From: Nitrososphaerales archaeon
GTDB taxonomy: Archaea > Thermoproteota > Nitrososphaeria > Nitrososphaerales > Nitrososphaeraceae
DNA: 5,950 bases
Assembly (NCBI GenBank): GCA_029237515.1
Contig: JARBAV010000031.1
Location: forward strand, 1 to 5,950
Direction: 5' to 3'
This document shows, piece after piece, positions 1 to 5,263 of the stretch. Position numbers and translations under genes: made by a program. Under the pieces are notes generated by a model, which was not told the DNA's origin, searched no databases, and saw only the letters and a list, made by a program, of their open reading frames with translations. Every line of letters begins with the position of its first letter. Position 1 is the first letter of the stretch.

Positions 1-105
1 GACAACAACCACAACGACAACAACCACAACGACAACAACCACAACGACAACAACCACAACGACAACAACCACAACGACAACAACCACAACGACAACAACC
101 ACAAT
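1..105 (+). repeat. Tandem array of seven 15-bp units (GACAACAACCACAAC)
   Basis: The unit is repeated head to tail without spacers. Copies 1-6 are identical and copy 7 differs only in its last base (C to T, silent for Asn). The array probably continues upstream of the window. Because the unit is 15 bp, copy-number change keeps the reading frame. The plus strand has no T before base 105 and one G per unit, so the mRNA can hardly pair with itself here. Confidence 0.97.
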
Positions 106-300
106 GGTGGAAGCGCAGGAGCTGCTGCAGTTACGACAGCTAGCAGTGCAGCATCATCGTCCTCAACTCCAATCGGCGGTGTTGTAGTTCAGTCCGCTAC
201 AATTGGCGACCCAGCAGCATCTCCAGGAACAAACAATCCAGGGATAACGCCAGCAGGAGTAACACCCGCACAAGGCGGCAGTTTAGCAGCATCACCCTAG
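1..300 (+). CDS. C-terminal end of a DNNHN-repeat, low-complexity protein (5' partial)
   Basis: Frame 1 is open from the window edge to a TAG at 298-300, giving 99 visible residues; the start lies upstream of the window. Residues 1-35 are seven copies of Asp-Asn-Asn-His-Asn. Residues 36-99 are a tail rich in Ala, Ser, Gly, Thr and Pro. The visible part has no Lys, Arg, Glu, Phe, Tyr or Trp, so it should be disordered, and acidic overall through its Asp residues. Frame 2 would read poly-Thr through the repeats but stops near 189; frame 1 has the more protein-like tail and ends just before a T-rich terminator. Such tails are common on secreted or surface proteins, and His/Asp repeats could bind metal, but both are inference. 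No domain is visible, so function is unknown. Confidence 0.72.
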   Translation, partial: DNNHNDNNHNDNNHNDNNHNDNNHNDNNHNDNNHNGGSAGAAAVTTASSAASSSSTPIGGVVVQSATIGDPAASPGTNNPGITPAGVTPAQGGSLAASP

Positions 301-306
301 AGCGCC

Positions 307-321
307 TTTTTATCTTTTTTT
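307..321 (+). terminator. T-rich archaeal-type terminator after the repeat protein
   Basis: Starting 7 bases after the TAG at 298-300 there is a run of five T, then A-T-C, then seven T. Archaeal RNA polymerase can terminate on oligo-T tracts without a stem, so this is the likely 3' end of the upstream transcript. No strong hairpin precedes it. Confidence 0.6.
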
Positions 322-692
322 ACGCGTTAACGAACTTCAAATACTATGATTATTTTTTAAGATAGTAACATATTGCATCAATTGCAAACAACGATCTAGG
401 TACAAAGCTTTCAAAATGACCGCATTAGAAATGCTACACTCTGAACATCTTTAAATCTTGACGGCCTGAACCTAACAGTACTAGAGCAATTTAGCATTGC
501 CCACTTTAATCCTAACACAATCTCATTTCCGACTGAAATATACCTCGTACTGTACACTAGATTCTTAGAAGCGGAATACAACGTTAAGATACATTAATCA
601 AATTACGTAATTATTTATTTTTGTGTAAATTATGAGTATTAATCTCGGAGACAATTAGACAAACTATCTTGACCTATCCGCAATTTGAGAGG
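322..692. other. Gene-poor intergenic region upstream of thiC
   Basis: All frames are broken by stops; the longest pieces (for example an ATG at 416 giving 12 codons) have no coding look. I see no tRNA, no THI-box/TPP riboswitch core and no insertion sequence end. The only structured elements are a perfect 12-bp palindrome AATTACGTAATT at 601-612 and a short TCTC-G-GAGA at 643-651, either of which could be chance in AT-rich DNA. Confidence 0.6.
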
Positions 693-693
693 C

Positions 694-706
694 TTATCTA
701 TATATT
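694..706 (+). promoter_or_regulatory. TATA-like box of thiC
   Basis: TTATCTATATATT lies in the gap, with its TATATAT core at 699-705. Counting about 26 bases from the core centre puts the transcription start at about 728, on the ATG at 730. This suggests a leaderless mRNA and argues against the TTG at 709, which would lie upstream of the transcript. No Shine-Dalgarno sequence is seen. Confidence 0.55.
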
Positions 707-729
707 GATTGAAGGCCTATCCTGATTTT

Positions 730-2067
730 ATGGGGACCCAAATGAGTTCTGCTAGACAGGGCCAGGCTACCAAAGAGATGATCAGTGTTTCTAATGAAGA
801 AAGAATTAGCCTAGAGATCCTAAAGCATGGGGTGGCTAGGGGGAGTATTATTATTCCAAAAAATCGTGCCAGGAAGCAGGAGAATGTACGGATAGTTGGA
901 ATAGGGAACGGGTTAAAAACTAAAGTAAATGTGAATATTGGAACATCAACCTTGTACCAAGATCTTGATGAAGAGGTTTCAAAGGCTAAGATTGCTGTCA
1001 ATCACGGGGCAGATACGATAATGGATTTGTCAGATGGAGGTGATCTCGATCTAATCAGAGAGAGACTATTAGAAGAAGCCAAAATAACCTTTGGATCGGT
1101 TCCGATCTATCAGGCATACGCCCATGGTGTTCAGAAATACAAAAACCCTCTTAATATTACAGAGGATGATTTCCTGAATGCGTTTGAAAAGAACGTTAAG
1201 GATGGAGTTGATTATACTACCATACATTCTGGCATAACAAAGGAGCTAGCAAAAAGGGTACTTGAGGTGAAAAGACATGGAGGGATAGTATCCAAAGGAG
1301 GTACTATAACGGCAGCATGGATGTTAAGGTACGACAAGGAGAATCCTTATTTTAAACACTTTGACTATCTCTGTGAAATTGCTAAGGAATATGATGTGAC
1401 GTTCAGCTTGGGCGATGCTTTACGCCCTGGATCGATACTAGATTCCCATGATGAATTGCAAGTTGAAGAGATGTTGAATGTATCAAGACTAACAAAGAAG
1501 GCCCATGAGCAAGACATACAAGTCATGGTCGAAGGTCCAGGACACGTTCCGCTGAACGAAGTTGCTGCAAATGTCCGACTAGCTAAATCGCTCATAGGAA
1601 ATGTTCCCTATTATGTTCTAGGTCCTTTAGTAACTGATATAGCAGCCGGATATGACCACATCGCTAGCGCAATAGGAGCAGCTGTTTCTGCTGCTGAAGG
1701 AGTTGATCTTCTTTGCTATTTGACGCCTGCAGAACACCTGGGTCTACCTACAGTTGACGAAGTAAAGGAAGGTCTAATAGCATATAGAATAGCCGCACAC
1801 GCAGGAGATCTTGTGAAGCTGCGTGAAAAAGTTATTGATTGGGACAAAGAGATCACTGAAGCACGCCGAACTCTGAATTGGGAAAAGCAGATCGCGTTAT
1901 CTATTGATCCTGAACAAGCTGCCAAGATACATTACAGACGACAAGGTCAATTAGATGGCAATAACGTTCCTTGTACGATGTGTGGGGGAGCTTGCGTATA
2001 TATAATGTTACCACAGCAACGTAGGTATGATGAAACAATCACGAAAAGGGCCAGTCCTAACGATTAG
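730..2067 (+). CDS. thiC: Phosphomethylpyrimidine synthase ThiC (HMP-P synthase)
   Basis: ThiC is a cytoplasmic radical-SAM enzyme that rearranges 5-aminoimidazole ribotide into 4-amino-5-hydroxymethyl-2-methylpyrimidine phosphate, the pyrimidine half of thiamine. The protein has 445 residues, close to the shorter archaeal form without the long bacterial N-terminal domain. Family motifs run in order: NIGTS 69-73, MDLSDGGDL 98-106, GSVPIYQA 122-129, YTTIHSGI 162-169, SLGDALRPG 226-234, MVEGPGHVP 266-274, VLGPLVTDIAAGYDHI 296-311, YLTPAEHLGLP 330-340. His272 and His336 match the two His ligands of the active-site metal by my alignment. The cluster motif is Cys415-x2-Cys418-x3-Cys422 near the C-terminus. 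I chose ATG 730 (MGTQMSSARQG, like other archaeal ThiC starts) because of the TATA position; TTG 709 (+7 residues) and ATG 742 are alternatives. No other thiamine gene is adjacent. Only a five-T run at 2079-2083 marks a possible end. Confidence 0.96.
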   Translation: MGTQMSSARQGQATKEMISVSNEERISLEILKHGVARGSIIIPKNRARKQENVRIVGIGNGLKTKVNVNIGTSTLYQDLDEEVSKAKIAVNHGADTIMDLSDGGDLDLIRERLLEEAKITFGSVPIYQAYAHGVQKYKNPLNITEDDFLNAFEKNVKDGVDYTTIHSGITKELAKRVLEVKRHGGIVSKGGTITAAWMLRYDKENPYFKHFDYLCEIAKEYDVTFSLGDALRPGSILDSHDELQVEEMLNVSRLTKKAHEQDIQVMVEGPGHVPLNEVAANVRLAKSLIGNVPYYVLGPLVTDIAAGYDHIASAIGAAVSAAEGVDLLCYLTPAEHLGLPTVDEVKEGLIAYRIAAHAGDLVKLREKVIDWDKEITEARRTLNWEKQIALSIDPEQAAKIHYRRQGQLDGNNVPCTMCGGACVYIMLPQQRRYDETITKRASPND

Positions 2068-2470
2068 AACATCTCCAATTTTTCTAAATCCTCATAAATG
2101 TATTTGCTTGTTGTAAGCGAGCCATTTTTAGAATTAAGCGGGATGTTGACACAGAATTTAATGCATGATTGGTTCTATGATTTGTTGAAGTTTCGAGTAA
2201 AAATGGGTCCAAGGATTAACATTCCTATCATTAGTAAATAGATTACACAATATTTGAGTAAGTTGATTTGGTGTATATGCTCTATCCATCATTGATTCAT
2301 GAGTGGTCAAATAATAATAATATTGTTTGTCATACAAATAATGTACGCATTTCAATTTTATACATAAGAACTCCAACCAATCTTGCTATGTCTTTAATAC
2401 AGTATGCTCAGACATCAATGCCTAATACCATCATATTTATTTATCATGCATCCAAATGAGAGACTTGTGT
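2068..2470. other. AT-rich intergenic region with competing weak ORFs
   Basis: This 403-base stretch holds no recognisable gene. A plus ORF at 2268-2459 starts at TTG and overlaps a minus ORF at 2158-2376; both are rich in Ile, Asn and Tyr, as expected from translated AT-rich DNA. The best candidate is the inner part of the minus ORF, 2292 down to 2158 (44 residues from MMDRAYTPNQLTQ), which has an AT-rich box at 2311-2323 at leaderless distance. T runs at 2079-2083 and 2126-2130 could end the thiC transcript. Confidence 0.5.
2433..2443 (+). promoter_or_regulatory. TATA-like box of the 2471 gene
   Basis: ATATTTATTTA is centred near 2438, which predicts a transcription start at about 2464. 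That gives a leader of only about 7 bases to ATG 2471 and places ATG 2456 upstream of the transcript. The surrounding DNA is AT-rich, so chance matches are possible. Confidence 0.4.
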
Positions 2471-3031
2471 ATGAGCGATAAAGCAGACCTGGTTTCAGTA
2501 GTATATGATGCTATAAATGAGATTGGAAAACAAAAGATCCGCTCAGATGTAATCTCGAATATAAAAATCGCCGATGAGTACATTCAACGCCTCTTCAGTA
2601 GATCGTCAGAACAATTTGGCAACAAATTGGACAGCAATTCTTTGATTACGATGTTTGAGATCCTATTACACTTTATGCTAACAGCTTGCACTATCCCCTC
2701 CCAGAGAAAGGTCAAGATTTCACATCATACCATTGACCTAGTTATACCTAATCTTCATACACTGTCAACAAGTCCCAATGATGCGATACTTATACAGTTT
2801 GTTCGAAGTGATAAGGATATGACAACGATCGATGAAATACTGTCCTTACTTAAGCTCAAAACTGAAGATCTGAATATGTGGTTGATTACGACCTTAGATT
2901 TGCATGGTAATGGTTCAACTCATGTTATCAACCTGAGTGGTTCGAAGATTGATTGCTCACATATTATCCGAGATATTGATATCTTTTTGAAGGAGAAAAG
3001 GGATAAGAGCTTCAGACTAGTACACTTTTAA
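2471..3031 (+). CDS. Conserved-looking hypothetical protein, 186 aa, possible nuclease-like fold
   Basis: I do not recognise the family. The protein is soluble, with no signal peptide, membrane segment or Cys cluster. Residues 1-75 look mostly helical, including a hydrophobic helix around 58-74 (FEILLHFMLTA). Residues 80-145 alternate short strands and helices: KVKISHHTIDLVIPN (81-95), then ILIQFVRSDKD (106-116), a helix around 120-133, then MWLITTLDL (136-144). A Glu-bearing helix followed by hydrophobic-Asp-hydrophobic strands and an ILIQF strand resembles the PD-(D/E)xK nuclease core (candidates Glu63, Asp89, Gln109), but the Lys is missing, so this is speculation. The C-terminus is highly charged. 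Start: ATG 2471 preferred over ATG 2456 (+5 residues) on promoter position. It stands alone, with about 280 bases to the next gene. Confidence 0.72.
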   Translation: MSDKADLVSVVYDAINEIGKQKIRSDVISNIKIADEYIQRLFSRSSEQFGNKLDSNSLITMFEILLHFMLTACTIPSQRKVKISHHTIDLVIPNLHTLSTSPNDAILIQFVRSDKDMTTIDEILSLLKLKTEDLNMWLITTLDLHGNGSTHVINLSGSKIDCSHIIRDIDIFLKEKRDKSFRLVHF

Positions 3032-3184
3032 TCTACGAGATTAGGTGATAAGTGCAATTCAGGAGAATTAATGACGAGTATATTATTCTATACTTAATTA
3101 TTGTATTTTCTGCAAATGAAGAATTATCTGAATTCTCTAAAATATTATGCATGGCCTAGTCAAAAATGTCTGATGCTCCCATTC

Positions 3185-3216
3185 TAGATAACACTCTTCT
3201 TCTATAGATTATCTAT
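3185..3216. repeat. Nested inverted repeats upstream of the winged-helix gene
   Basis: TAGATAA at 3185-3191 pairs perfectly with TTATCTA at 3209-3215 across 17 bases. Overlapping its right arm, ATAGAT-T-ATCTAT at 3204-3216 is a tight palindrome with a one-base centre. They sit about 100 bases before the 3315 start, inside a 283-base gap (3032-3314) with no credible ORF. They could be an operator, for instance for the winged-helix protein itself, or chance in AT-rich DNA. Confidence 0.35.
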
Positions 3217-3262
3217 CACCAATAAATATACCATTAAAAGCAGATTTATTTCTAAGTAGTTA

Positions 3263-3282
3263 CTTAAAATTTACCTAAATAC
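3263..3282 (+). promoter_or_regulatory. Probable TATA region of the winged-helix gene
   Basis: Two AT-rich boxes, around CTTAAAATTT (3263-3272) and CTAAATAC (3275-3282), lie 33-52 bases before ATG 3315. Either would give a leader of roughly 5-25 bases. The exact box cannot be decided in this AT-rich stretch. Confidence 0.3.
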
Positions 3283-3314
3283 TTGTGTTTATTTCTAATA
3301 CTAGACAAATAAAA

Positions 3315-3581
3315 ATGAAAAACAGGGATAGAGCGGAAATAAATGCGATGATCCTTGATATTGCAAGACATAGTAAAGTTACCAAGACAAAGATTATGTA
3401 TCGAGCGTACTTATCGTATAACAAACTCGAAGAATACTTAACCGATTTGGGGGAAAGTGAGCTATTGGAATTTGAGGTTGGAGCTCAGACATATCGTACT
3501 ACAGAAAAAGGAAAACGTTATCTGGAAATACATAGTAGAATGAATGAACTGATCTCTATCAATAGAGAAACAGTATTTTGA
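3315..3581 (+). CDS. Small winged-helix DNA-binding protein (HTH_45-like)
   Basis: This 88-residue protein has the pattern of the small archaeal winged-helix proteins often abundant in thaumarchaea. Residues 4-18 form the first helix (RDRAEINAMILDIAR), 22-31 the second (VTKTKIMYRA), and 34-51 the likely recognition helix (SYNKLEEYLTDLGESELL). A strand-turn-strand wing (LEFEVGAQTYRTTEKGKRYL) follows at 51-70, then a short C-terminal helix at 71-81 that may dimerise. The TTEKG turn of the wing is typical of the family. It should bind DNA as a transcription regulator; no ligand domain is present and the target is unknown. I chose ATG 3315 because homologous proteins start MKxRDR; a GTG at 3285 would add ten residues unlike the family. 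It is separate from the gene before it and converges with the exchanger gene. Confidence 0.85.
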   Translation: MKNRDRAEINAMILDIARHSKVTKTKIMYRAYLSYNKLEEYLTDLGESELLEFEVGAQTYRTTEKGKRYLEIHSRMNELISINRETVF

Positions 3582-3639
3582 ATTTAATTCGAACGAAGTT
3601 AGTGAGATAATTTAATCGGTAAGCAAAGTAAGAAAACAA

Positions 3640-3674
3640 TATCTGATGACAAGACATGGTACATCATCCAGATA
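3640..3674. repeat. Imperfect hairpin between convergent genes
   Basis: TATCTGATGA at 3640-3649 pairs with TCAT-C-CAGATA at 3664-3674: ten base pairs with one bulged C and a 14-base loop. It lies between the stop of the winged-helix gene (3581) and the stop of the minus-strand exchanger gene (3700). Its position suits a shared, two-way transcript end, though no long T run follows on either strand. Confidence 0.4.
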
Positions 3675-3699
3675 AAGAACTATACCTTACATGATGGAT

Positions 3700-4794
3700 T
3701 CATTCGTGTGGCATAAAAAATTGGATTACTATACTTATAATATACATCGACATTAGCATCATACCGGTCTTTAATCCTATTTCTTTTTTGAACATTGGTA
3801 TTAAAGCTATTATCGTTACTACAGTTACAAGTACTACTTGAAATGCGAGGACTGGGGTTAACTCAATCACAGTAAAAAATCCTGCGTGATACATTGCTCC
3901 AAAAACTGCTACTGCAAGAAGCAACGTATTGTTTAGTATTTTAGATCCTAACACATTGGCTATTGCAATAGATGCTCCTAATGCCCCCTTTCTTGCAAGT
4001 ATCATCAAGGATATTTTCTCAGGCATTTCCCCAGCAATTGGACTAACTATTACTGCAAGAATTATTGCCGAAACTCCTATATCAACTGAAAAACCTTCAA
4101 GTGCATGAATAAACGGGCCTGCGCCTACTACAATTCCGATTGTTCCTGCTACGAATACTAGTATAGATCTTAAAGTATGTCCTCCTAACTTCGAAGTGGC
4201 ACCACTATTCTTGCGATCATCTCGTTTTTCATTAATCGAATTCTTCCTGCTACTTTCTAATGCCCTCTCTTGTTGCTTGCTATCCCCATTTGACATTTCT
4301 CTAGACTTAACAAGATTATCATTTCTTTCTGATCTCATTTCAAATAGGGCCACGATAAGGTATGCAACAAAGAATCCCGTGAAGATAAACCCGTCCAAGA
4401 AATTATATCCATCAATGAACAGTAATGCGCTTACTATTGCGGTGACAAGCAAAAAAACCTTGTCTAGTTTGAAGGTACTGACGTTGATTCCTTTCAATGG
4501 AGATTTGGATATACGGGTTGTTGCGATAATTAGCATAAGTGACAATCCTAGCGTCATCATCAACAGATTACTTCCTAATCCTGCTCCTATGGCTACGCCG
4601 TAAGATCCGGCTGCGGCAGCGTAAATAACGATTGCAATTTCAGGAAGGGTTGTTGCCACACTTAAGATCGTCCTCCCTACAAACTTAGCACCGTATCTAG
4701 CTGAAAGGTGTTCGGCACCATACGAAAGAGCCCAGCTTGCTACGATTAATTCTGCTAACCAAATGACCATCGACGTTAGATTCTCGGAACTCAA
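3700..4794 (-). CDS. Sodium/calcium exchanger family (CaCA) membrane protein
   Basis: This 364-residue protein is a cation:cation antiporter of the inner membrane, built from two inverted halves, each with an alpha repeat that lines the ion path. About ten membrane segments are visible. The first repeat has GRTILSVATTLPE at 40-52 (Glu52) and GAGLGSNLL at 70-78. The second has SPIAGEMPEK at 251-260 (Glu259) and NVLGSKILNN at 280-289. A hydrophilic loop of about 58 residues (152-209), rich in Lys, Arg, Glu, Ser and Asn, links the halves. In characterised relatives Na+ export or uptake drives Ca2+ movement; here the substrate is inferred, and the second repeat departs from the usual GTSLPE. The start is TTG 4794, as no other start lies upstream in frame; ATG 4770 (Met9), just before the first membrane helix, is an equally good alternative. 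The gene stands alone, on the opposite strand to its upstream neighbours. Confidence 0.9.
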   Translation of the reverse strand: MSSENLTSMVIWLAELIVASWALSYGAEHLSARYGAKFVGRTILSVATTLPEIAIVIYAAAAGSYGVAIGAGLGSNLLMMTLGLSLMLIIATTRISKSPLKGINVSTFKLDKVFLLVTAIVSALLFIDGYNFLDGFIFTGFFVAYLIVALFEMRSERNDNLVKSREMSNGDSKQQERALESSRKNSINEKRDDRKNSGATSKLGGHTLRSILVFVAGTIGIVVGAGPFIHALEGFSVDIGVSAIILAVIVSPIAGEMPEKISLMILARKGALGASIAIANVLGSKILNNTLLLAVAVFGAMYHAGFFTVIELTPVLAFQVVLVTVVTIIALIPMFKKEIGLKTGMMLMSMYIISIVIQFFMPHE

Positions 4795-4827
4795 AATAAG
4801 GCTGCTATCTGACCTAAGTGATAATAC

Positions 4828-4839
4828 TATATAATATAT
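4828..4839 (-). promoter_or_regulatory. TATA-like box of the exchanger gene
   Basis: Read on the minus strand this is ATATATTATATA. Depending on the core used, transcription would start at about 4802-4807, leaving an 8-13 base leader to TTG 4794 or 32-37 bases to ATG 4770. It is the strongest TATA match in the 204-base spacer 4795-4998, which otherwise holds only a small GCCT-AA-AGGC palindrome and no ORF. Confidence 0.5.
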
Positions 4840-4998
4840 TGATTTCTTGTTTCATTTGAACAAATATAGTCCAGATAGTCATGATTGTAACGACTAGCCT
4901 AAAGGCGTAACAGCTCTACTCCCGTTTTTCATACCTAAAGTACCGAATTAATTTGCCTGCTCTCCTGAGGGAATTGTCTTGGTATTGAATTGGTGAAC

Positions 4999-5196
4999 CT
5001 ATCTAAGGGGTGCGAGCCACGCAGGCTTCATGTATTTACCATACAAAGTAACATAACTTTTAGTCGAAACCTCGGACAGCTTCACTCTCCAGGTCCACGG
5101 TCCTATTTCAAGCAAGACACTAAATTTGGCCATTTCTCCGTAGATGTTGGTGGGGAATGACTTGAACTTGAAATTACTACACTTGGGCATACCCAT
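4999..5196 (-). CDS. Possible small hypothetical protein, 65 aa
   Basis: I do not recognise this protein. It starts MGMPKCSNFKFK, is basic, rich in aromatic residues (three Trp, four Tyr), and its middle (SVLLEIGPWTWRVKLSEV) suggests beta strands. It has no membrane segment and a single Cys, so no zinc ribbon. In favour of coding: many codons end in C or G (AAG, TTC, CCC, ACC, ATC), richer than the AT-rich spacer DNA, and the composition is not that of translated random sequence. It diverges from the thiolase gene with 67 bases between starts, and an AT-rich box at 5231-5242 lies upstream. Met3 is an alternative start. Against it: short length, no known homolog from memory, no ribosome site. 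Confidence 0.45.
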   Translation of the reverse strand: MGMPKCSNFKFKSFPTNIYGEMAKFSVLLEIGPWTWRVKLSEVSTKSYVTLYGKYMKPAWLAPLR

Positions 5197-5230
5197 ATTT
5201 CATGCCAAAATTTCCTTGCCACTGTCTAAC

Positions 5231-5239
5231 CTTTTTATT
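5231..5239 (+). promoter_or_regulatory. TATA-like box of the thiolase gene, possibly shared
   Basis: CTTTTTATT lies about 28 bases before ATG 5264, which predicts a leaderless start at or next to that ATG. Read on the minus strand the same AT block gives TAATAAAAA about 40 bases before the 5196 start, so it might serve both divergent genes. Confidence 0.5.
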
Positions 5240-5263
5240 ACCTAATGGTATAAAGTGCCATGT

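Noticed and set aside
1..105. CRISPR array
   Set aside because: The 15-bp units are directly adjacent with no spacers and lie inside an open frame, so this is a coding tandem repeat.
322..729. TPP riboswitch before thiC
   Set aside because: I found no THI-box core (CTGAGA plus the ACC-TGA...GG pairing pattern) near thiC, and the TATA position leaves no room for a leader.
717..1925. Minus-strand ORFs of 69-94 codons opposite thiC
   Set aside because: They lie wholly inside thiC, whose plus-strand frame carries all family motifs; they are antisense shadows.
2268..2459. 63-codon plus-strand ORF overlapping the next gene by ATGA
   Set aside because: TTG start, Ile/Asn/Tyr-rich composition of translated AT-rich DNA, and the ATGA overlap uses ATG 2456, which is probably not the real start.
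4196..4603. 135-codon plus-strand ORF opposite the exchanger
   Set aside because: It is antisense to the exchanger, whose alpha repeats and membrane segments are clear; the Leu/Ser-rich product is a typical mirror of a membrane gene.
4860..4998. tRNA or small RNA gene in the spacer
   Set aside because: The GCCT-AA-AGGC palindrome and flanking GTAAC repeats do not form a cloverleaf, and no T-loop GTTCRA-type motif with paired acceptor arms was seen.
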